Numbered from the stretch's first letter, positions 18,124 through 27,716 are shown. The stretch: 56,612 nucleotides of DNA from Actinomycetota bacterium (GCA_009704945.1 WLDG01000007.1:1-56612), one strand, 5' to 3'. The notes: generated by a model from the sequence alone, not told the origin. Numbers and translations are program-made.

Positions 18124-20694
18124 GTGACCGTCACGGTAGCGGCAATTGTCGTAGCAAATTCAGCTGACCTTTACCTTGCCGAAACCCTAAGTCAACTTTC
18201 CAAACAACTTCACCCCATCCAACAAGTAATGGTGGTTGACACTGCGAGCAGTGTTGAGACCGCCGAACTTGTTTCCAGTTACGGTTTTTCTCTCATTCAA
18301 CCCGGAGATCTTCCTCTCGGAGCTGCGGTTAGTGCTGGTATAGCTGGATTGGCTCAACAACCACAGTGGATCTGGATTCTTCATGACGATTCAGCACCTG
18401 AGCCAAATGCCCTCTCCCAACTTGCTAGAGCTGCCGAACTATCGGAATCGGTTGCCGTGGTTGGTCCAAAACTCTTGCGCTGGGAATTGCCAGTAGAAAT
18501 TCAGCAGCTTGGTTTAACGGTTACCCCAACAGGCAAACCATTTCTTTTAGTTGAAAGTGAATTTGACCAGGGACAATTTGACATCAGCAGCGACACCCTT
18601 GCAGTTTCAACGGCAGGCATGTTGGTCGGATTTGATGTTTGGAAAACTCTTGGTGGCTTGGACGATCGTTCTCCGGTTTTGGCTCAGGACATCGAATTTT
18701 CCCTCAAGGTTAGGGCTGCTGGTTATCGAGTAGTTGTCGAGCCTTCTGCCAAGGTTCTGCATGCTGGGTTGTCAATGCAGGGCAAGCGAGCTCGCAAGTG
18801 GCTAGGTGGTGGTTATAGGTCCGCAATTGCAAAAGCACATCTGCACTTAGCAACGCTTTTGGCTCCTGCGATTCTGATTCCATTTATTTATCTCTTGCTA
18901 CCACTTGGAGTACTAGCCCAAATTCCTTTCAACCTCGTTAGTAAGAGATTAGGCAAGAGTGTTGGTCAGGGTTCTGCTTGGCTTTGGGGCTGGTTCACTT
19001 GGCCAAGCCGTCTGGCCGCAAGAAAGAGACTTCGATCAATTGGATCACTTGCCGCTGTCGGGAGCCTAGTTGCTACTAGAAAGCAGATTAGGCAAAAACA
19101 ATCAAAAGAGTTGGAGTTTCCGCCAGAAGATACCAAGAACAGGCAAAAGGGCTTCTTTGCATCGGGCGCCTTCTATTTGTCTTTGCTTGTTCCAGTTTTA
19201 TCAATCGGTGGTTTTCCGCTCGGGGCGCTGAGAACCCAGTCATCTGTAATCGGTCGCAGCTTTGAGAGCATTTGGGAAAATACCGGCGTAACAGGAGTTC
19301 AGTACCTAGCCGGCGTTGCCTACCCGAGTGATCCCTTTAATTGGTTCTTTGCGCTCTTGGCATTGTTGCCAATTTCGCCGTCATTGGCTCTGAACTGGTT
19401 TGTTTTCCTAAGCGGCTCTTTAGCCTTTATTGCAGCTTGGTTGCTGCTTGGACAGCTAACTAAAAAGACCTGGCTGAGAAATCTAGCTGCACTCGGTTTT
19501 GCATTGAGCCCGCAGGCGCTAGTGCTGCAGAGCACCGCGGCGGTCGTGGAGTTGGCTGTCGTTGTCTTTACACCTTTGGTGCTCTACCTGCTCTTGAAAA
19601 CTAAAAGCGCTTTCAATGCTCCTCGCAGCTGGCGCTGGACAGCACTGGCAGGTTTGGCTGGAACAGTTGTTGCAATAGCCAATCCGGTTGTCTTTGGGTT
19701 GATCTTTGTTTTTGCTGGCTTCATCGCATTGAGCTCAATTCGAAGAGCTCCGCAACTGCTGGCAAGTTTTATCCCAGGCGTTGCACTGTTGCTTCCTTGG
19801 CTCGAGACAACTCTCCGATTGCAGTGGGAGTTATTTGCACTCACCAGCTCAGCGAGAGTGATTGCTGTTGATCAGTCACTTTGGTATTTGATTGGCTTAG
19901 CTGCTGTTGTGGTGGTTGCCTGCTTTGTTTCCTCAGCTACTCTTGCGCTGGGAGTAGCTGCGCTAGTGACAATCTTGATGATCGTTGATCGGCTTCTAGG
20001 CTTTGGGTATGCCGAGGTCTCAGCGTTGATTATGTTGGCCGTCGCTGCTTTGTTAGTTGCAGTAATTGACTCACTGAAACGTCAGCAGGCCAAGGCAATC
20101 GCCGCAACCACCACTTCCCTTTTTGTTGGCTCTAGCGCAATCCTGTTTGGTGTCCTGGCTCAGCGCCCCATTCAGGCTGAAGACCTGGTGGCACCAGCAC
20201 TGGTTGTTGCACAGGCTGATGCGGAATCATCAACGCGGACGTTGTTGATTAGCTTTGAACCCAGTTTGACAGCTGATCTGATTTGGGGCGACGGCAGAAG
20301 CGTCGACGAGGAGTCAGTGCTTTACAGCGCTCTAGGGGCCGAGTCAGAACTAAAGCTGCAGTTGGCCAACCTCACCGCCCAGCTGGTAGCAGCTAATCCA
20401 GCAGAGGTGGGTGCACTGTTGGATGATCTCGGCATTGATTTTGTTCTGGTGGCTGGAAATTCGGCTCAGGCGCTTTCCACTAAGGCTTCGGTCAGCGGCA
20501 TGGAGTTCTTCCAGATTTCTGGAGACAGTCAATTTGGCTCGCTGTTCAGAGTCACTACCCCCGTCAGTCAGCCCGTGTTTGCGGCGTCGGCGATGTTTAG
20601 AGATGCGCAGCTAGCAATTCTTGGACTCTTTGCTCTCTTGGTGATCCCTACCCCTGCCACAATTCGTGGCTATCGCAGGAGGGGAGTTCGATGA
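18124..20694 (+). CDS. Large membrane protein with family 2 glycosyltransferase domain
   Basis: An 856-residue protein. Residues 1-230 are a GT-A family 2 glycosyltransferase: nucleotide-sugar pocket start VTVAAIVVANSADLYLAETL, VVDTAS, the metal-binding acidic motif WILHDDSAPEP, and a late LAQDIEFSLKVRAAGYR. A polytopic membrane region with more than ten hydrophobic segments follows, and a short extracytoplasmic C-terminal part precedes the last segment (residues about 830-850). It probably transfers a sugar to a lipid-linked or wall acceptor. Start is GTG. The ATG of the DUF5719-like gene overlaps its stop (ATGA), so the pair probably works as a unit. Acceptor and sugar are unknown. Confidence 0.88.
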   Translation: MTVTVAAIVVANSADLYLAETLSQLSKQLHPIQQVMVVDTASSVETAELVSSYGFSLIQPGDLPLGAAVSAGIAGLAQQPQWIWILHDDSAPEPNALSQLARAAELSESVAVVGPKLLRWELPVEIQQLGLTVTPTGKPFLLVESEFDQGQFDISSDTLAVSTAGMLVGFDVWKTLGGLDDRSPVLAQDIEFSLKVRAAGYRVVVEPSAKVLHAGLSMQGKRARKWLGGGYRSAIAKAHLHLATLLAPAILIPFIYLLLPLGVLAQIPFNLVSKRLGKSVGQGSAWLWGWFTWPSRLAARKRLRSIGSLAAVGSLVATRKQIRQKQSKELEFPPEDTKNRQKGFFASGAFYLSLLVPVLSIGGFPLGALRTQSSVIGRSFESIWENTGVTGVQYLAGVAYPSDPFNWFFALLALLPISPSLALNWFVFLSGSLAFIAAWLLLGQLTKKTWLRNLAALGFALSPQALVLQSTAAVVELAVVVFTPLVLYLLLKTKSAFNAPRSWRWTALAGLAGTVVAIANPVVFGLIFVFAGFIALSSIRRAPQLLASFIPGVALLLPWLETTLRLQWELFALTSSARVIAVDQSLWYLIGLAAVVVVACFVSSATLALGVAALVTILMIVDRLLGFGYAEVSALIMLAVAALLVAVIDSLKRQQAKAIAATTTSLFVGSSAILFGVLAQRPIQAEDLVAPALVVAQADAESSTRTLLISFEPSLTADLIWGDGRSVDEESVLYSALGAESELKLQLANLTAQLVAANPAEVGALLDDLGIDFVLVAGNSAQALSTKASVSGMEFFQISGDSQFGSLFRVTTPVSQPVFAASAMFRDAQLAILGLFALLVIPTPATIRGYRRRGVR

Positions 20695-21998
20695 ATGCAC
20701 TTGCTAAGGGCTTGAGTGCCACAGTTGCACTTTTGCTAGTGGGCGCAGCTTATTTGGTGCCGTCAAACCAGTCTGAGATTTCAGTTAGTCCGGACGAGTA
20801 CTCAATTGATGTGAATCCTCTTCCTTTGAGCATTGCCTGCTCCGGTTCGTTTGTAGAGGTTGCTGGCAGGAGTGGAGTTGAAGTTGGAAAAATCGAACAG
20901 GTGGATAGTGCGAGAGTTCGTTATCAATCCACCGAAGAATTAGAAGTTCCCTCATCTACAACCGGCTATCTTCCTATTAGTGCTCCTGGCGAGGAGCAGT
21001 CCACCAAGCTACTGAGCGCAATCCAGTATCAGAATGTCGATAGGCCTAGAGCCAGCGGACTGCTCGCGGGTTACTGCGAACAGCCCGTGACAAACGGCTG
21101 GTTTGTTTCTGGCGATGGTGGTGCTGGAAAAGAGACTGTTCTTATAGCTGCTAACCCCAATACCGTTGATACTCAACTGCTCGTTGAGATTCATCTAGGC
21201 GACACGGTCATCACTGAGCGATTTGTCATTGGTCCGCAGCGTGAGCAACTGATTAGCTTGGCGGCTCTGGTTGGTGTTGAACCGAGTTATGCCATCTACT
21301 TTGAATCCGGTGGAGCAGGCTTAGTGGTTGCCATTCAACACCGCTATAGCGATGGCTTGAACTCTCTTGGAGTTTCTTTAGACACCGCAGTTAGGCAAGC
21401 AGACACCAATCTTTGGATCGCGCCGGTGGAAATTTTGGCCGAGGGCTATGAGTCACCAAGGTTGCGGTTGTTTGCTCCGACTGCTGGGGCAACGGTACTG
21501 GTCACTTATCACTCCTCTTCGACTCGAACTCTGAGTCAACAGGTTTCGCTGAAGTCTGGTGAATTGCTGGAGCTGGAACTAGAACTTGCAAGCGGCACTT
21601 ATGCAATTGAGGTTGAGAGCGATGTGCCGGTGGCAGCCAGCGTTTTGAATCCATCGTTAGCCCCGCTGGACTATCAGTGGCTTTCTCCGCTTGAGTCTTT
21701 ATCAGAGCTGTACTTGCCAATTCCTGGAGTACCTACAGAACTTGCTTTATTAAATCCAACCAGTAACACAATCAGAGTTACGGGACAGGTTTTTTCTCAG
21801 GCTGGAGTTGAAGAAATTCAATTGCAGCTCTCACCAAACCAAATACAGCTGCTCCCGATTGTTGGAAACCGTCTAGCACTCTCCGCCGATCTCAACTTCA
21901 TGGCCGCTTTGCAGTTGAAGACTGCGAGTGGTTATGCAGTGATAAATCCAAGCGAGAATTCAAATCCAGGGCAGTCGCTCAGTGTATTGATTCGCTAG
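20691..21998 (+). CDS. DUF5719-type secreted/anchored envelope protein
   Basis: A 435-residue protein with one N-terminal membrane anchor (residues 6-24, ATVALLLVGAAYLV) and an otherwise extracytoplasmic beta-rich body. Repeated motifs such as TVLIAANPNTVDTQLLVEIHLGD and ALLNPTSNTIRVTGQVFSQAG resemble the DUF5719 family that regularly follows this glycosyltransferase in actinobacteria; function unknown. The ATGA overlap with the glycosyltransferase gene indicates coupled translation. The end converges on the Rv3259-like gene, both stops lying in one CTAG. Confidence 0.78.
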   Translation: MNALAKGLSATVALLLVGAAYLVPSNQSEISVSPDEYSIDVNPLPLSIACSGSFVEVAGRSGVEVGKIEQVDSARVRYQSTEELEVPSSTTGYLPISAPGEEQSTKLLSAIQYQNVDRPRASGLLAGYCEQPVTNGWFVSGDGGAGKETVLIAANPNTVDTQLLVEIHLGDTVITERFVIGPQREQLISLAALVGVEPSYAIYFESGGAGLVVAIQHRYSDGLNSLGVSLDTAVRQADTNLWIAPVEILAEGYESPRLRLFAPTAGATVLVTYHSSSTRTLSQQVSLKSGELLELELELASGTYAIEVESDVPVAASVLNPSLAPLDYQWLSPLESLSELYLPIPGVPTELALLNPTSNTIRVTGQVFSQAGVEEIQLQLSPNQIQLLPIVGNRLALSADLNFMAALQLKTASGYAVINPSENSNPGQSLSVLIR

Positions 21999-22372
21999 TT
22001 GGGATGAATTAGTTCCCAAGGATCTTTTCCAATGAGCTCCGCTGCAGCCGAAACAACTGTTTGCTCAATTTGGGCTCTAAAGTCGGCACCTCGATAAGTC
22101 AGTCGTTCAATTGGAATTCTGAAAAGCGTGATGCTCATGCGCGCCTTATTGACCGAGTAACGAGTAAGCACTTCACCATTGGCTAGCTCGGGGACCTCCT
22201 CGACTTGCCACTTCAGATCGCGGAGTTCTGGAAACGAATTCCTGAGGTACTCGCAAGTTTGCTCAACCACCAGGCTGAAAAGCTCTGTCCTGGTGCCGGG
22301 TTTGAAGAGTTTGGAGGGGAGGGGTCGACGCATTCCCCGCCCGTGGCGGTCTCTACTGACTTTGCCGACCAT
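21995..22372 (-). CDS. Rv3259-like protein of the metallopeptidase-like family, lacking HExxH
   Basis: A 125-residue protein. The N-terminal RDRHGRGMRRPL is strongly conserved in actinobacterial homologues, supporting the start at 22372. The C-terminal part (MSITLFRIPIERL, then an alpha-helical segment and GKDPWELI) matches the mycobacterial Rv3259 pattern. Databases label the family metallopeptidase, but no HExxH zinc motif exists here: the matching helix reads EQTVVSAAAELIGKDP, so peptidase activity is doubtful. TACAAT lies six bases before the ATG and no ribosome site is seen. It sits between the envelope glycosyltransferase genes and manB, as in Mycobacterium. Confidence 0.78.
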   Translation of the reverse strand: MVGKVSRDRHGRGMRRPLPSKLFKPGTRTELFSLVVEQTCEYLRNSFPELRDLKWQVEEVPELANGEVLTRYSVNKARMSITLFRIPIERLTYRGADFRAQIEQTVVSAAAELIGKDPWELIHPN

Positions 22373-22378
22373 GAGGGC

Positions 22379-22384
22379 ATTGTA
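22379..22384 (-). promoter_or_regulatory. -10 hexamer of a leaderless Rv3259-like transcript
   Basis: TACAAT, one base off the TATAAT consensus, ends six bases before the ATG at 22372. It lies in the 42-base divergent gap with manB. Confidence 0.55.
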
Positions 22385-22414
22385 TTCTTGGGTTTCAATC
22401 GCGATGAGGGTGTT

Positions 22415-23800
22415 TTGGTCGATTTCGATAAGTTCGTCAAGAGCTATGACGTTCGAGGTCTAGTAGGCAGTGAATTAACCGAAGAGGTAGTTACGTGCTT
22501 TGGGGCCGGCTTTGTTGATGAACTAGAACTAACCGGTAAAGAGTTGGTTGTTGGGCATGACATGCGCGACTCTTCGCCAGGATTCGCTAGGGCTTTTGCA
22601 AATGGTGCGAACCAACGCGGAGCAAATGTTGTTCTAATTGGACTCTGTTCGACAGATATGAGCTACTTTGCCTCTGGGAAACTAGATCTACCAGCCGCCA
22701 TGTTTACCGCTTCCCACAATCCCGCTAGTTACAACGGAATTAAGTTTTCTAGAGCAGGCGCAAGGGGAATCAGCCTTGATACTGGTTTAGCTCAAATTAG
22801 AGATCGAGCAAAAAACTTTTTGGAATCTGGAATTCAACCAGCTGAGACGGTTGGCACTGTTCGCGAGATGGATGTGCTGTCGCAATACGCTCAATACCTA
22901 AATCAATTGGTTGATTTGAGCAGTATCCGAAAACTTAGAGTCGTTGTGGACGCTGCCAATGGCATGGGGGGGCTTACTGTGCCAGCTGTTTTAGGTGGAA
23001 ACCCAAACATTGAATTAGTTGATCTTTATTTTGAACTTGATGGAACTTTTCCTAATCATGAGGCCAATCCACTTGAACCGAAGAACTTGATTGATCTTCA
23101 GAAGAAAGTTCTTGAAGTGGGTGCTGACATGGGACTGGCCTTCGATGGTGATGCGGATAGATGTTTTGTGGTGGATGAAAAGGGGCAAGCTGTAAATCCA
23201 TCAGCCGTGGCCGCAATTGTTTCCAGGCGTGAAATTGAGAGAGTTAGGAAGCTTGGCGAGAAAGACATCGTTGTCCTACACAACCTCTTGACTTCAAAAT
23301 TTGTGAGCGAAGAAATCGAAAGAAACGGCGCCACGGCCATCAAAACTAAAGTCGGCCATTCTCTAATCAAAGACAGAATGGCCGAGACTGGAGCAGTTTT
23401 CGGGGGAGAGCATTCAGCTCATTATTACTTCCGTGATTTCTGGGGCGCCGACAACGGGATGCTCGCTGCCATGCATGTCATCAGTGAATTAGGCTCAGGC
23501 GCTCTTCCTATGTCCACACTTGCTGCCCAAACCACTCCGTACTTTGCGTCCGGAGAAATCAACTCAACCGTGACAGATCGCCCAGCTGCGCTGCAACGAG
23601 TTCGGGAAGTAATAGGGGCGGACTTAGAAGAGCAGTTTGATGGAACTACCTTCTCTGGCTCCACTTCTAGAGGCTGGTGGTGGGCAAATATTCGTCCTTC
23701 CAACACGGAACCACTCTTTAGACTGAATGTTGAATCAAATGACCAGTCGCTGATGGAGGAAATCACTCAGCTGGCAGTCAGGGCAATTCGGAACAGCTAA
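22415..23800 (+). CDS. manB: Phosphomannomutase/phosphoglucomutase
   Basis: A 461-residue alpha-D-phosphohexomutase; makes mannose-1-phosphate for GDP-mannose and envelope mannans. Motifs in order: KSYDVRG at the N-terminus, the phosphoserine loop TASHNPASYNGIK, the metal-binding FDGDADRC, the sugar loop GGEHSAHYYFRD, and the phosphate-binding RPSNTEPLFRL. I place the start at TTG 22415, just before the conserved DFDKFVKSYDVRG; GAGG lies five bases upstream. Extending the frame to 22205 would cover the whole start of the opposing Rv3259-like gene and adds no homologous sequence. Pairing with an Rv3259-like gene and whiB2 follows mycobacterial synteny. Confidence 0.93.
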   Translation: MVDFDKFVKSYDVRGLVGSELTEEVVTCFGAGFVDELELTGKELVVGHDMRDSSPGFARAFANGANQRGANVVLIGLCSTDMSYFASGKLDLPAAMFTASHNPASYNGIKFSRAGARGISLDTGLAQIRDRAKNFLESGIQPAETVGTVREMDVLSQYAQYLNQLVDLSSIRKLRVVVDAANGMGGLTVPAVLGGNPNIELVDLYFELDGTFPNHEANPLEPKNLIDLQKKVLEVGADMGLAFDGDADRCFVVDEKGQAVNPSAVAAIVSRREIERVRKLGEKDIVVLHNLLTSKFVSEEIERNGATAIKTKVGHSLIKDRMAETGAVFGGEHSAHYYFRDFWGADNGMLAAMHVISELGSGALPMSTLAAQTTPYFASGEINSTVTDRPAALQRVREVIGADLEEQFDGTTFSGSTSRGWWWANIRPSNTEPLFRLNVESNDQSLMEEITQLAVRAIRNS

Positions 23801-23839
23801 ATTGGTCCTAGTCGCATTAGCTTCCAATAGGAGAGTGTC

Positions 23840-24520
23840 ATGACACACAGAATTCTCGTGGTTGATGACGACGATGCGCTGCGGGAAATGGTGGGCCTAG
23901 TTTTATCAGCTAGCGGCTACTCACCGGTTTTTGCAAGCGACGGACTCTCTGCTGTTGAAGTCTTCAGAGACCAGAATCCAGATTTGGTTCTTCTAGATAT
24001 CATGTTGCCTGGACAAAGTGGCATTGAAGTTTGTAAATCAATTCGAGCATTCTCAGGCGTTCCAATTGTCATGTTGACAGCTAAGGGTGACACTGACGAT
24101 GTTGTCGCGGGCCTTGAAGCTGGTGCAGATGACTACGTTGTGAAGCCACACAACGGCGCTGAACTAGTGGCAAGAATTCGTGCAAGGCTGCGACCTATCT
24201 CAGACGAGGCAATAACTGTTCAAATTGGTTCTCTGTCTTTAGACCCTAAGACATTCGAGGTTCGCAGAGGTCAGCAGCACCTTTCACTAACTCCTTTGGA
24301 ATTCAAGCTCCTTCACACGCTCGCCGCAAAACCTCAGCAAGTATTCAGCAGAGAGATGTTGCTTGAACAAGTTTGGGGATATCAATACAAGGCGGACACT
24401 CGATTGGTGAATGTCCATGTTCAGCGATTACGTTCAAAAATTGAAGAAGATCCCGAGAATCCGAAAATTGTCATGACGGTGCGCGGCCATGGATATCGAG
24501 CTGGCTCTGAAACTCAGTGA
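23840..24520 (+). CDS. mtrA: Response regulator MtrA
   Basis: A 226-residue OmpR/PhoB-type regulator. The receiver domain has ILVVDDDDAL, phosphoacceptor Asp53 in LVLLDIMLPG, and MLTAKGD with the conserved Thr/Ser and the later lysine in VVKPH. The C-terminal winged helix includes LTPLEFKLLHTLA and the recognition region VNVHVQRLRSKIEEDPENP, closing with VRGHGYRAG. Identity as MtrA rests on the downstream mtrB and lpqB, a conserved actinobacterial trio that controls cell-wall and division genes. AGGAG lies seven bases before the ATG. Its TGA overlaps the mtrB GTG (GTGA). Confidence 0.94.
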   Translation: MTHRILVVDDDDALREMVGLVLSASGYSPVFASDGLSAVEVFRDQNPDLVLLDIMLPGQSGIEVCKSIRAFSGVPIVMLTAKGDTDDVVAGLEAGADDYVVKPHNGAELVARIRARLRPISDEAITVQIGSLSLDPKTFEVRRGQQHLSLTPLEFKLLHTLAAKPQQVFSREMLLEQVWGYQYKADTRLVNVHVQRLRSKIEEDPENPKIVMTVRGHGYRAGSETQ

Positions 24521-26058
24521 TTTCCTTATTTCGTCGTTCTCTGACCGCTAGGGCAGTTCTAACTACTGTTTTTCTCGGCGGATTATCAGTTGCAATTATT
24601 GGAAGCTTTTTGTCCTATTCACTTGCCAATAGTTTCTATCAAAATCGACTGAGTCAAGTTCTAACAGAAACAGAGCGAGCCGTTGATTCGGTTCAAACCA
24701 CAATTGCAGCGAGTTCGTTGACCGATGAAACCGCGCTGCAGACTTTGTTGAATTCGGTAGTACCGTCCTTGGAAATAGCAGGCGGATCAGCGCCAAGACA
24801 GGTCGCTTTATTGCGCTCACCCGGACAGGGACAGCTGCAACTGTTCCAGTCACCGATTTCTCAAAACCTTGACCTTCGCTCGATCCCAGATCAATTGAGA
24901 CAGGAAGTCAGGCAGTCTCCCGGAAGGCTTACATACACACCTGTTTCACTTGCGGAAGGCCAAGCGGATGTTCCTGGAATTACGGTGGGCACTCCAATTG
25001 CCATCCCTATTGCCGGCGACTTTGAGCTCTATTTGGTTTACAGCCTTTCAGCGGAGCAGAGAGCCTTGGAGCTAGTCCAAAACGCTCTCGCGATTGGTGG
25101 ATTCTTCTTGCTGGCCCTAATTGCTGCAGCCAGCTTCTTTGTTACCAGAAGAGTCGTCGCACCAGTTGAGGAAGCTGCCGAAGCTGCACGTGAAATATCC
25201 GAAGGTAAATTGGATAAACGCCTTCCTGAAGCAGGCCAGGACATAATTGCTACTTTGGCAAGTTCCTTTAACAAGATGGCCACTAGCCTGCAAACCCAAA
25301 TCGAAAGATTAGACGCCCTCTCTCGCATGCAGCGCAGATTTGTGTCTGATGTTTCTCACGAACTTCGAACTCCGATGACTACCATCAAGCTCGCGGGAGA
25401 GGTGCTGTTTAGTAATCGCTCCAAACTTGAGCCAGCGCTTTCTCGTTCGGCAGAGCTTTTGCAAGATCAAATCGAGCGATTTGATCGCCTTTTGAGTGAT
25501 CTATTAGAAATCTCAAGATATGACGCTGGTGCGATTGTCCCGGAATTTGAAGTTCACGATGTCAAGGCAGTGGCATCTGCGGCCATAAAGTCAATCGAAC
25601 CTCTGGCAAAAGATAGAAACACCAGCCTGCATTTGCTTGCGCCAGAAGAGAGTATTCGCGCAGAAATTGATGCTAGAAGAATAGAAAGATTGCTAAGAAA
25701 CCTTCTTTCCAACGCAATTGAACACGGTGGTGGTAAAGACGTCACTGTAGAAGTTGGGGAAAACCTGCAAGCGGTAGCAATTTGTGTTACTGATCGTGGT
25801 GTTGGCATGTCCCGAAACGAACTTGAGCGTGTGTTCGACCGGTTCTGGCGCGCTGACCCAGCTCGTCAGCGGTCAGTGGGTGGAACTGGGCTTGGCCTGG
25901 CCATCTCGAAAGAAGACTCTGCCCTTCACAGAGGCTGGCTGCAGGTTTGGTCTAAACCAAAAGTTGGCACAAGTTTTAGACTCACTCTTCCTAAGACCAA
26001 AGATGCAGTCATTGCAAATTCTCCACTTCCCTTGCCGCCAAGGGGGCTTGAGGCATGA
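24517..26058 (+). CDS. mtrB: Sensor histidine kinase MtrB
   Basis: A 513-residue membrane kinase. Membrane segments at about residues 12-32 and 195-215 enclose an extracytoplasmic sensor domain of about 160 residues. A HAMP linker (VVAPVEEAAEAAREISEG) follows, then the HisKA box with His281 in FVSDVSHELRTPM and the ATPase domain with NLLSNAIEHG, VTDRGVGMS, FDRFWRADPARQRSVGGTGLGLAIS. It phosphorylates MtrA. GTG start and ATGA stop overlap place it in one translationally coupled operon, mtrA-mtrB-lpqB. Confidence 0.95.
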   Translation: MISLFRRSLTARAVLTTVFLGGLSVAIIGSFLSYSLANSFYQNRLSQVLTETERAVDSVQTTIAASSLTDETALQTLLNSVVPSLEIAGGSAPRQVALLRSPGQGQLQLFQSPISQNLDLRSIPDQLRQEVRQSPGRLTYTPVSLAEGQADVPGITVGTPIAIPIAGDFELYLVYSLSAEQRALELVQNALAIGGFFLLALIAAASFFVTRRVVAPVEEAAEAAREISEGKLDKRLPEAGQDIIATLASSFNKMATSLQTQIERLDALSRMQRRFVSDVSHELRTPMTTIKLAGEVLFSNRSKLEPALSRSAELLQDQIERFDRLLSDLLEISRYDAGAIVPEFEVHDVKAVASAAIKSIEPLAKDRNTSLHLLAPEESIRAEIDARRIERLLRNLLSNAIEHGGGKDVTVEVGENLQAVAICVTDRGVGMSRNELERVFDRFWRADPARQRSVGGTGLGLAISKEDSALHRGWLQVWSKPKVGTSFRLTLPKTKDAVIANSPLPLPPRGLEA

Positions 26059-27704
26059 TCAAAAGATTGATTGGAATCTGCGCTGCTTTAGTGCTCAGCG
26101 GTTGTGCGAGTTTACCGAGCCAAGTTGACATAGAAGTTGGCCCTGAGCTATCAGCGCTGGATCAGCAGGACCTCTCTTTTTATTCGCCAGCGTCGCCGTT
26201 ACCAGGCGCTACACCTAGCGAGATTGTTTCAGGGTTTCTTTCGGCAGGAACTGGTCCTCAAAATGACTATCAGGTTGCCAGGGAATACCTAACGGATGGC
26301 TTTGCCCCGCGATGGCGACCTGGTGAACAAACGATTATCCGAGTCGGTGCCTACGATCTTCAATCCGCCAGCGATGAGCTTCAAATTGTCAACTTGACAG
26401 TTGGAGCCAGAGTGAGTGCTGATGGGTCATTCGAAAACATAAGCCCCACCACATCAACCTTGCGATTTAGGCTCACCCAAGAAAATGGTGAATGGCGCAT
26501 CTCAAGTGCTCCAAACCTAACGGTAGTCACAATTCCTGTATTTGAAGTTGTGTTCTCGCAGTATCCGATTTACTTCCTAGACTCCACGGCTTCTCAACTT
26601 GTTCCGGATGTCAGGTGGTTCCCCAATCGCGCATCAACCCCCACGCAACTAGTCGCAGCGCTGTTGAGTGGACCAGCTGGTTGGTTAAGCGAATCTGTTC
26701 TTTCAGCAATTCCAGCAGGAACGCAACTGCAGGTGAACGCGGTCTTGGTGCAAGAAGGCAAAGCAATTGTCGACTTAGATGCGACTGCACTATCCGCCGA
26801 TAGCCGGCAACGAGGACTTTTATTGGCTCAACTCAGGAGCACACTCTTACAGTTACCCGGTGTTTTAGACGTTGCAGTTTTCATCGCTGGAGCCGAGCAA
26901 GACATCACACCAGCAGACATCCAGGCAATTCCTGCCGCTTCTACTTTTGCCCTCACTTCAGCTGGAATCATCCGCCTAAGCGGTTCGGAAGCAGGTCCCT
27001 TGGTGGGAACCGAGGAAATCACAGGTCAGTTGCGCCCAAACCGGATCGCGAGTGTGAATGGTGGTGCTGAACACCTGTTGGCAGCCCCAACCGGTGTATA
27101 CAGGGTGACGGCTAGAGGTGAAACATACTCATCGAATCGAGTCTCGAGAACCAACACTGTTTCAGACATACAGGGGGATCTGTTTGGCAACACTTGGGTT
27201 TTCTCCAATTCAAATCCTGGGGTTGTGGAAATCATCGGTGCGGACGACGCGCTTTCCGTGATCCCTCTGCCATTTACCGGCACAGTGCTTTCAGCTTCCA
27301 TATCTCCCGAGGGCGCTCGGTTAGCTGTTTTGGTTTCAGATTCAGGACAGTCCGTTCGAGTGTTTGGAATAGTTAGAAACCAGCAAGGCCTGCCGCTTAG
27401 ACTCAGTGGAAATCTAATAGTTGAGCCTGAAGCTAGCGGTGCGGCATCTCTGACTTGGCAGCAGTCATCTGTGCTACGAATGCTTTCCAAGACAGCAAGC
27501 GGAACGGGCAGCATCTACGACTACCCAATCAGTGGCCCAAGAAAGCAAAGAACAGCGCCCTTAACGGCAGGATCAGTTATTGAGGCTGGCTTTACGGTAA
27601 TTGACAGTTACTTGCTGTCGGAAACAGGAGAGGTTTGGATTCTTTCAAGCAATGCATGGCAAAGAATTCAGACCGAAGTTACTGACATCTCAACTGGCCG
27701 CTGA
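26055..27704 (+). CDS. lpqB: Lipoprotein LpqB, GerMN-domain partner of MtrAB
   Basis: A 549-residue lipoprotein with lipobox VLSGC (acylated Cys17). A GerMN domain spans about residues 185-290 (FPNRASTPTQLVAALLSGP, AIVDLDATALSADSRQRGLLLAQL), and the C-terminal half has repeats such as VVEIIGADDALSVIPLP and ISPEGARLAVLVSDSGQSVRVFG that fit a beta-propeller. LpqB binds MtrB outside the membrane and tunes MtrA phosphorylation in Mycobacterium. The ATGA overlap with mtrB confirms the operon. A weak hairpin at 27717-27747 follows the stop. Confidence 0.93.
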   Translation: MIKRLIGICAALVLSGCASLPSQVDIEVGPELSALDQQDLSFYSPASPLPGATPSEIVSGFLSAGTGPQNDYQVAREYLTDGFAPRWRPGEQTIIRVGAYDLQSASDELQIVNLTVGARVSADGSFENISPTTSTLRFRLTQENGEWRISSAPNLTVVTIPVFEVVFSQYPIYFLDSTASQLVPDVRWFPNRASTPTQLVAALLSGPAGWLSESVLSAIPAGTQLQVNAVLVQEGKAIVDLDATALSADSRQRGLLLAQLRSTLLQLPGVLDVAVFIAGAEQDITPADIQAIPAASTFALTSAGIIRLSGSEAGPLVGTEEITGQLRPNRIASVNGGAEHLLAAPTGVYRVTARGETYSSNRVSRTNTVSDIQGDLFGNTWVFSNSNPGVVEIIGADDALSVIPLPFTGTVLSASISPEGARLAVLVSDSGQSVRVFGIVRNQQGLPLRLSGNLIVEPEASGAASLTWQQSSVLRMLSKTASGTGSIYDYPISGPRKQRTAPLTAGSVIEAGFTVIDSYLLSETGEVWILSSNAWQRIQTEVTDISTGR

Positions 27705-27716
27705 GTTTTTCACAGA

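Noticed and set aside
22205-22414. N-terminal extension of manB to 22205
   Set aside because: It would run antisense through the whole start of the Rv3259-like gene and has no similarity to the mutase family, whose conserved N-terminus begins at KSYDVRG.
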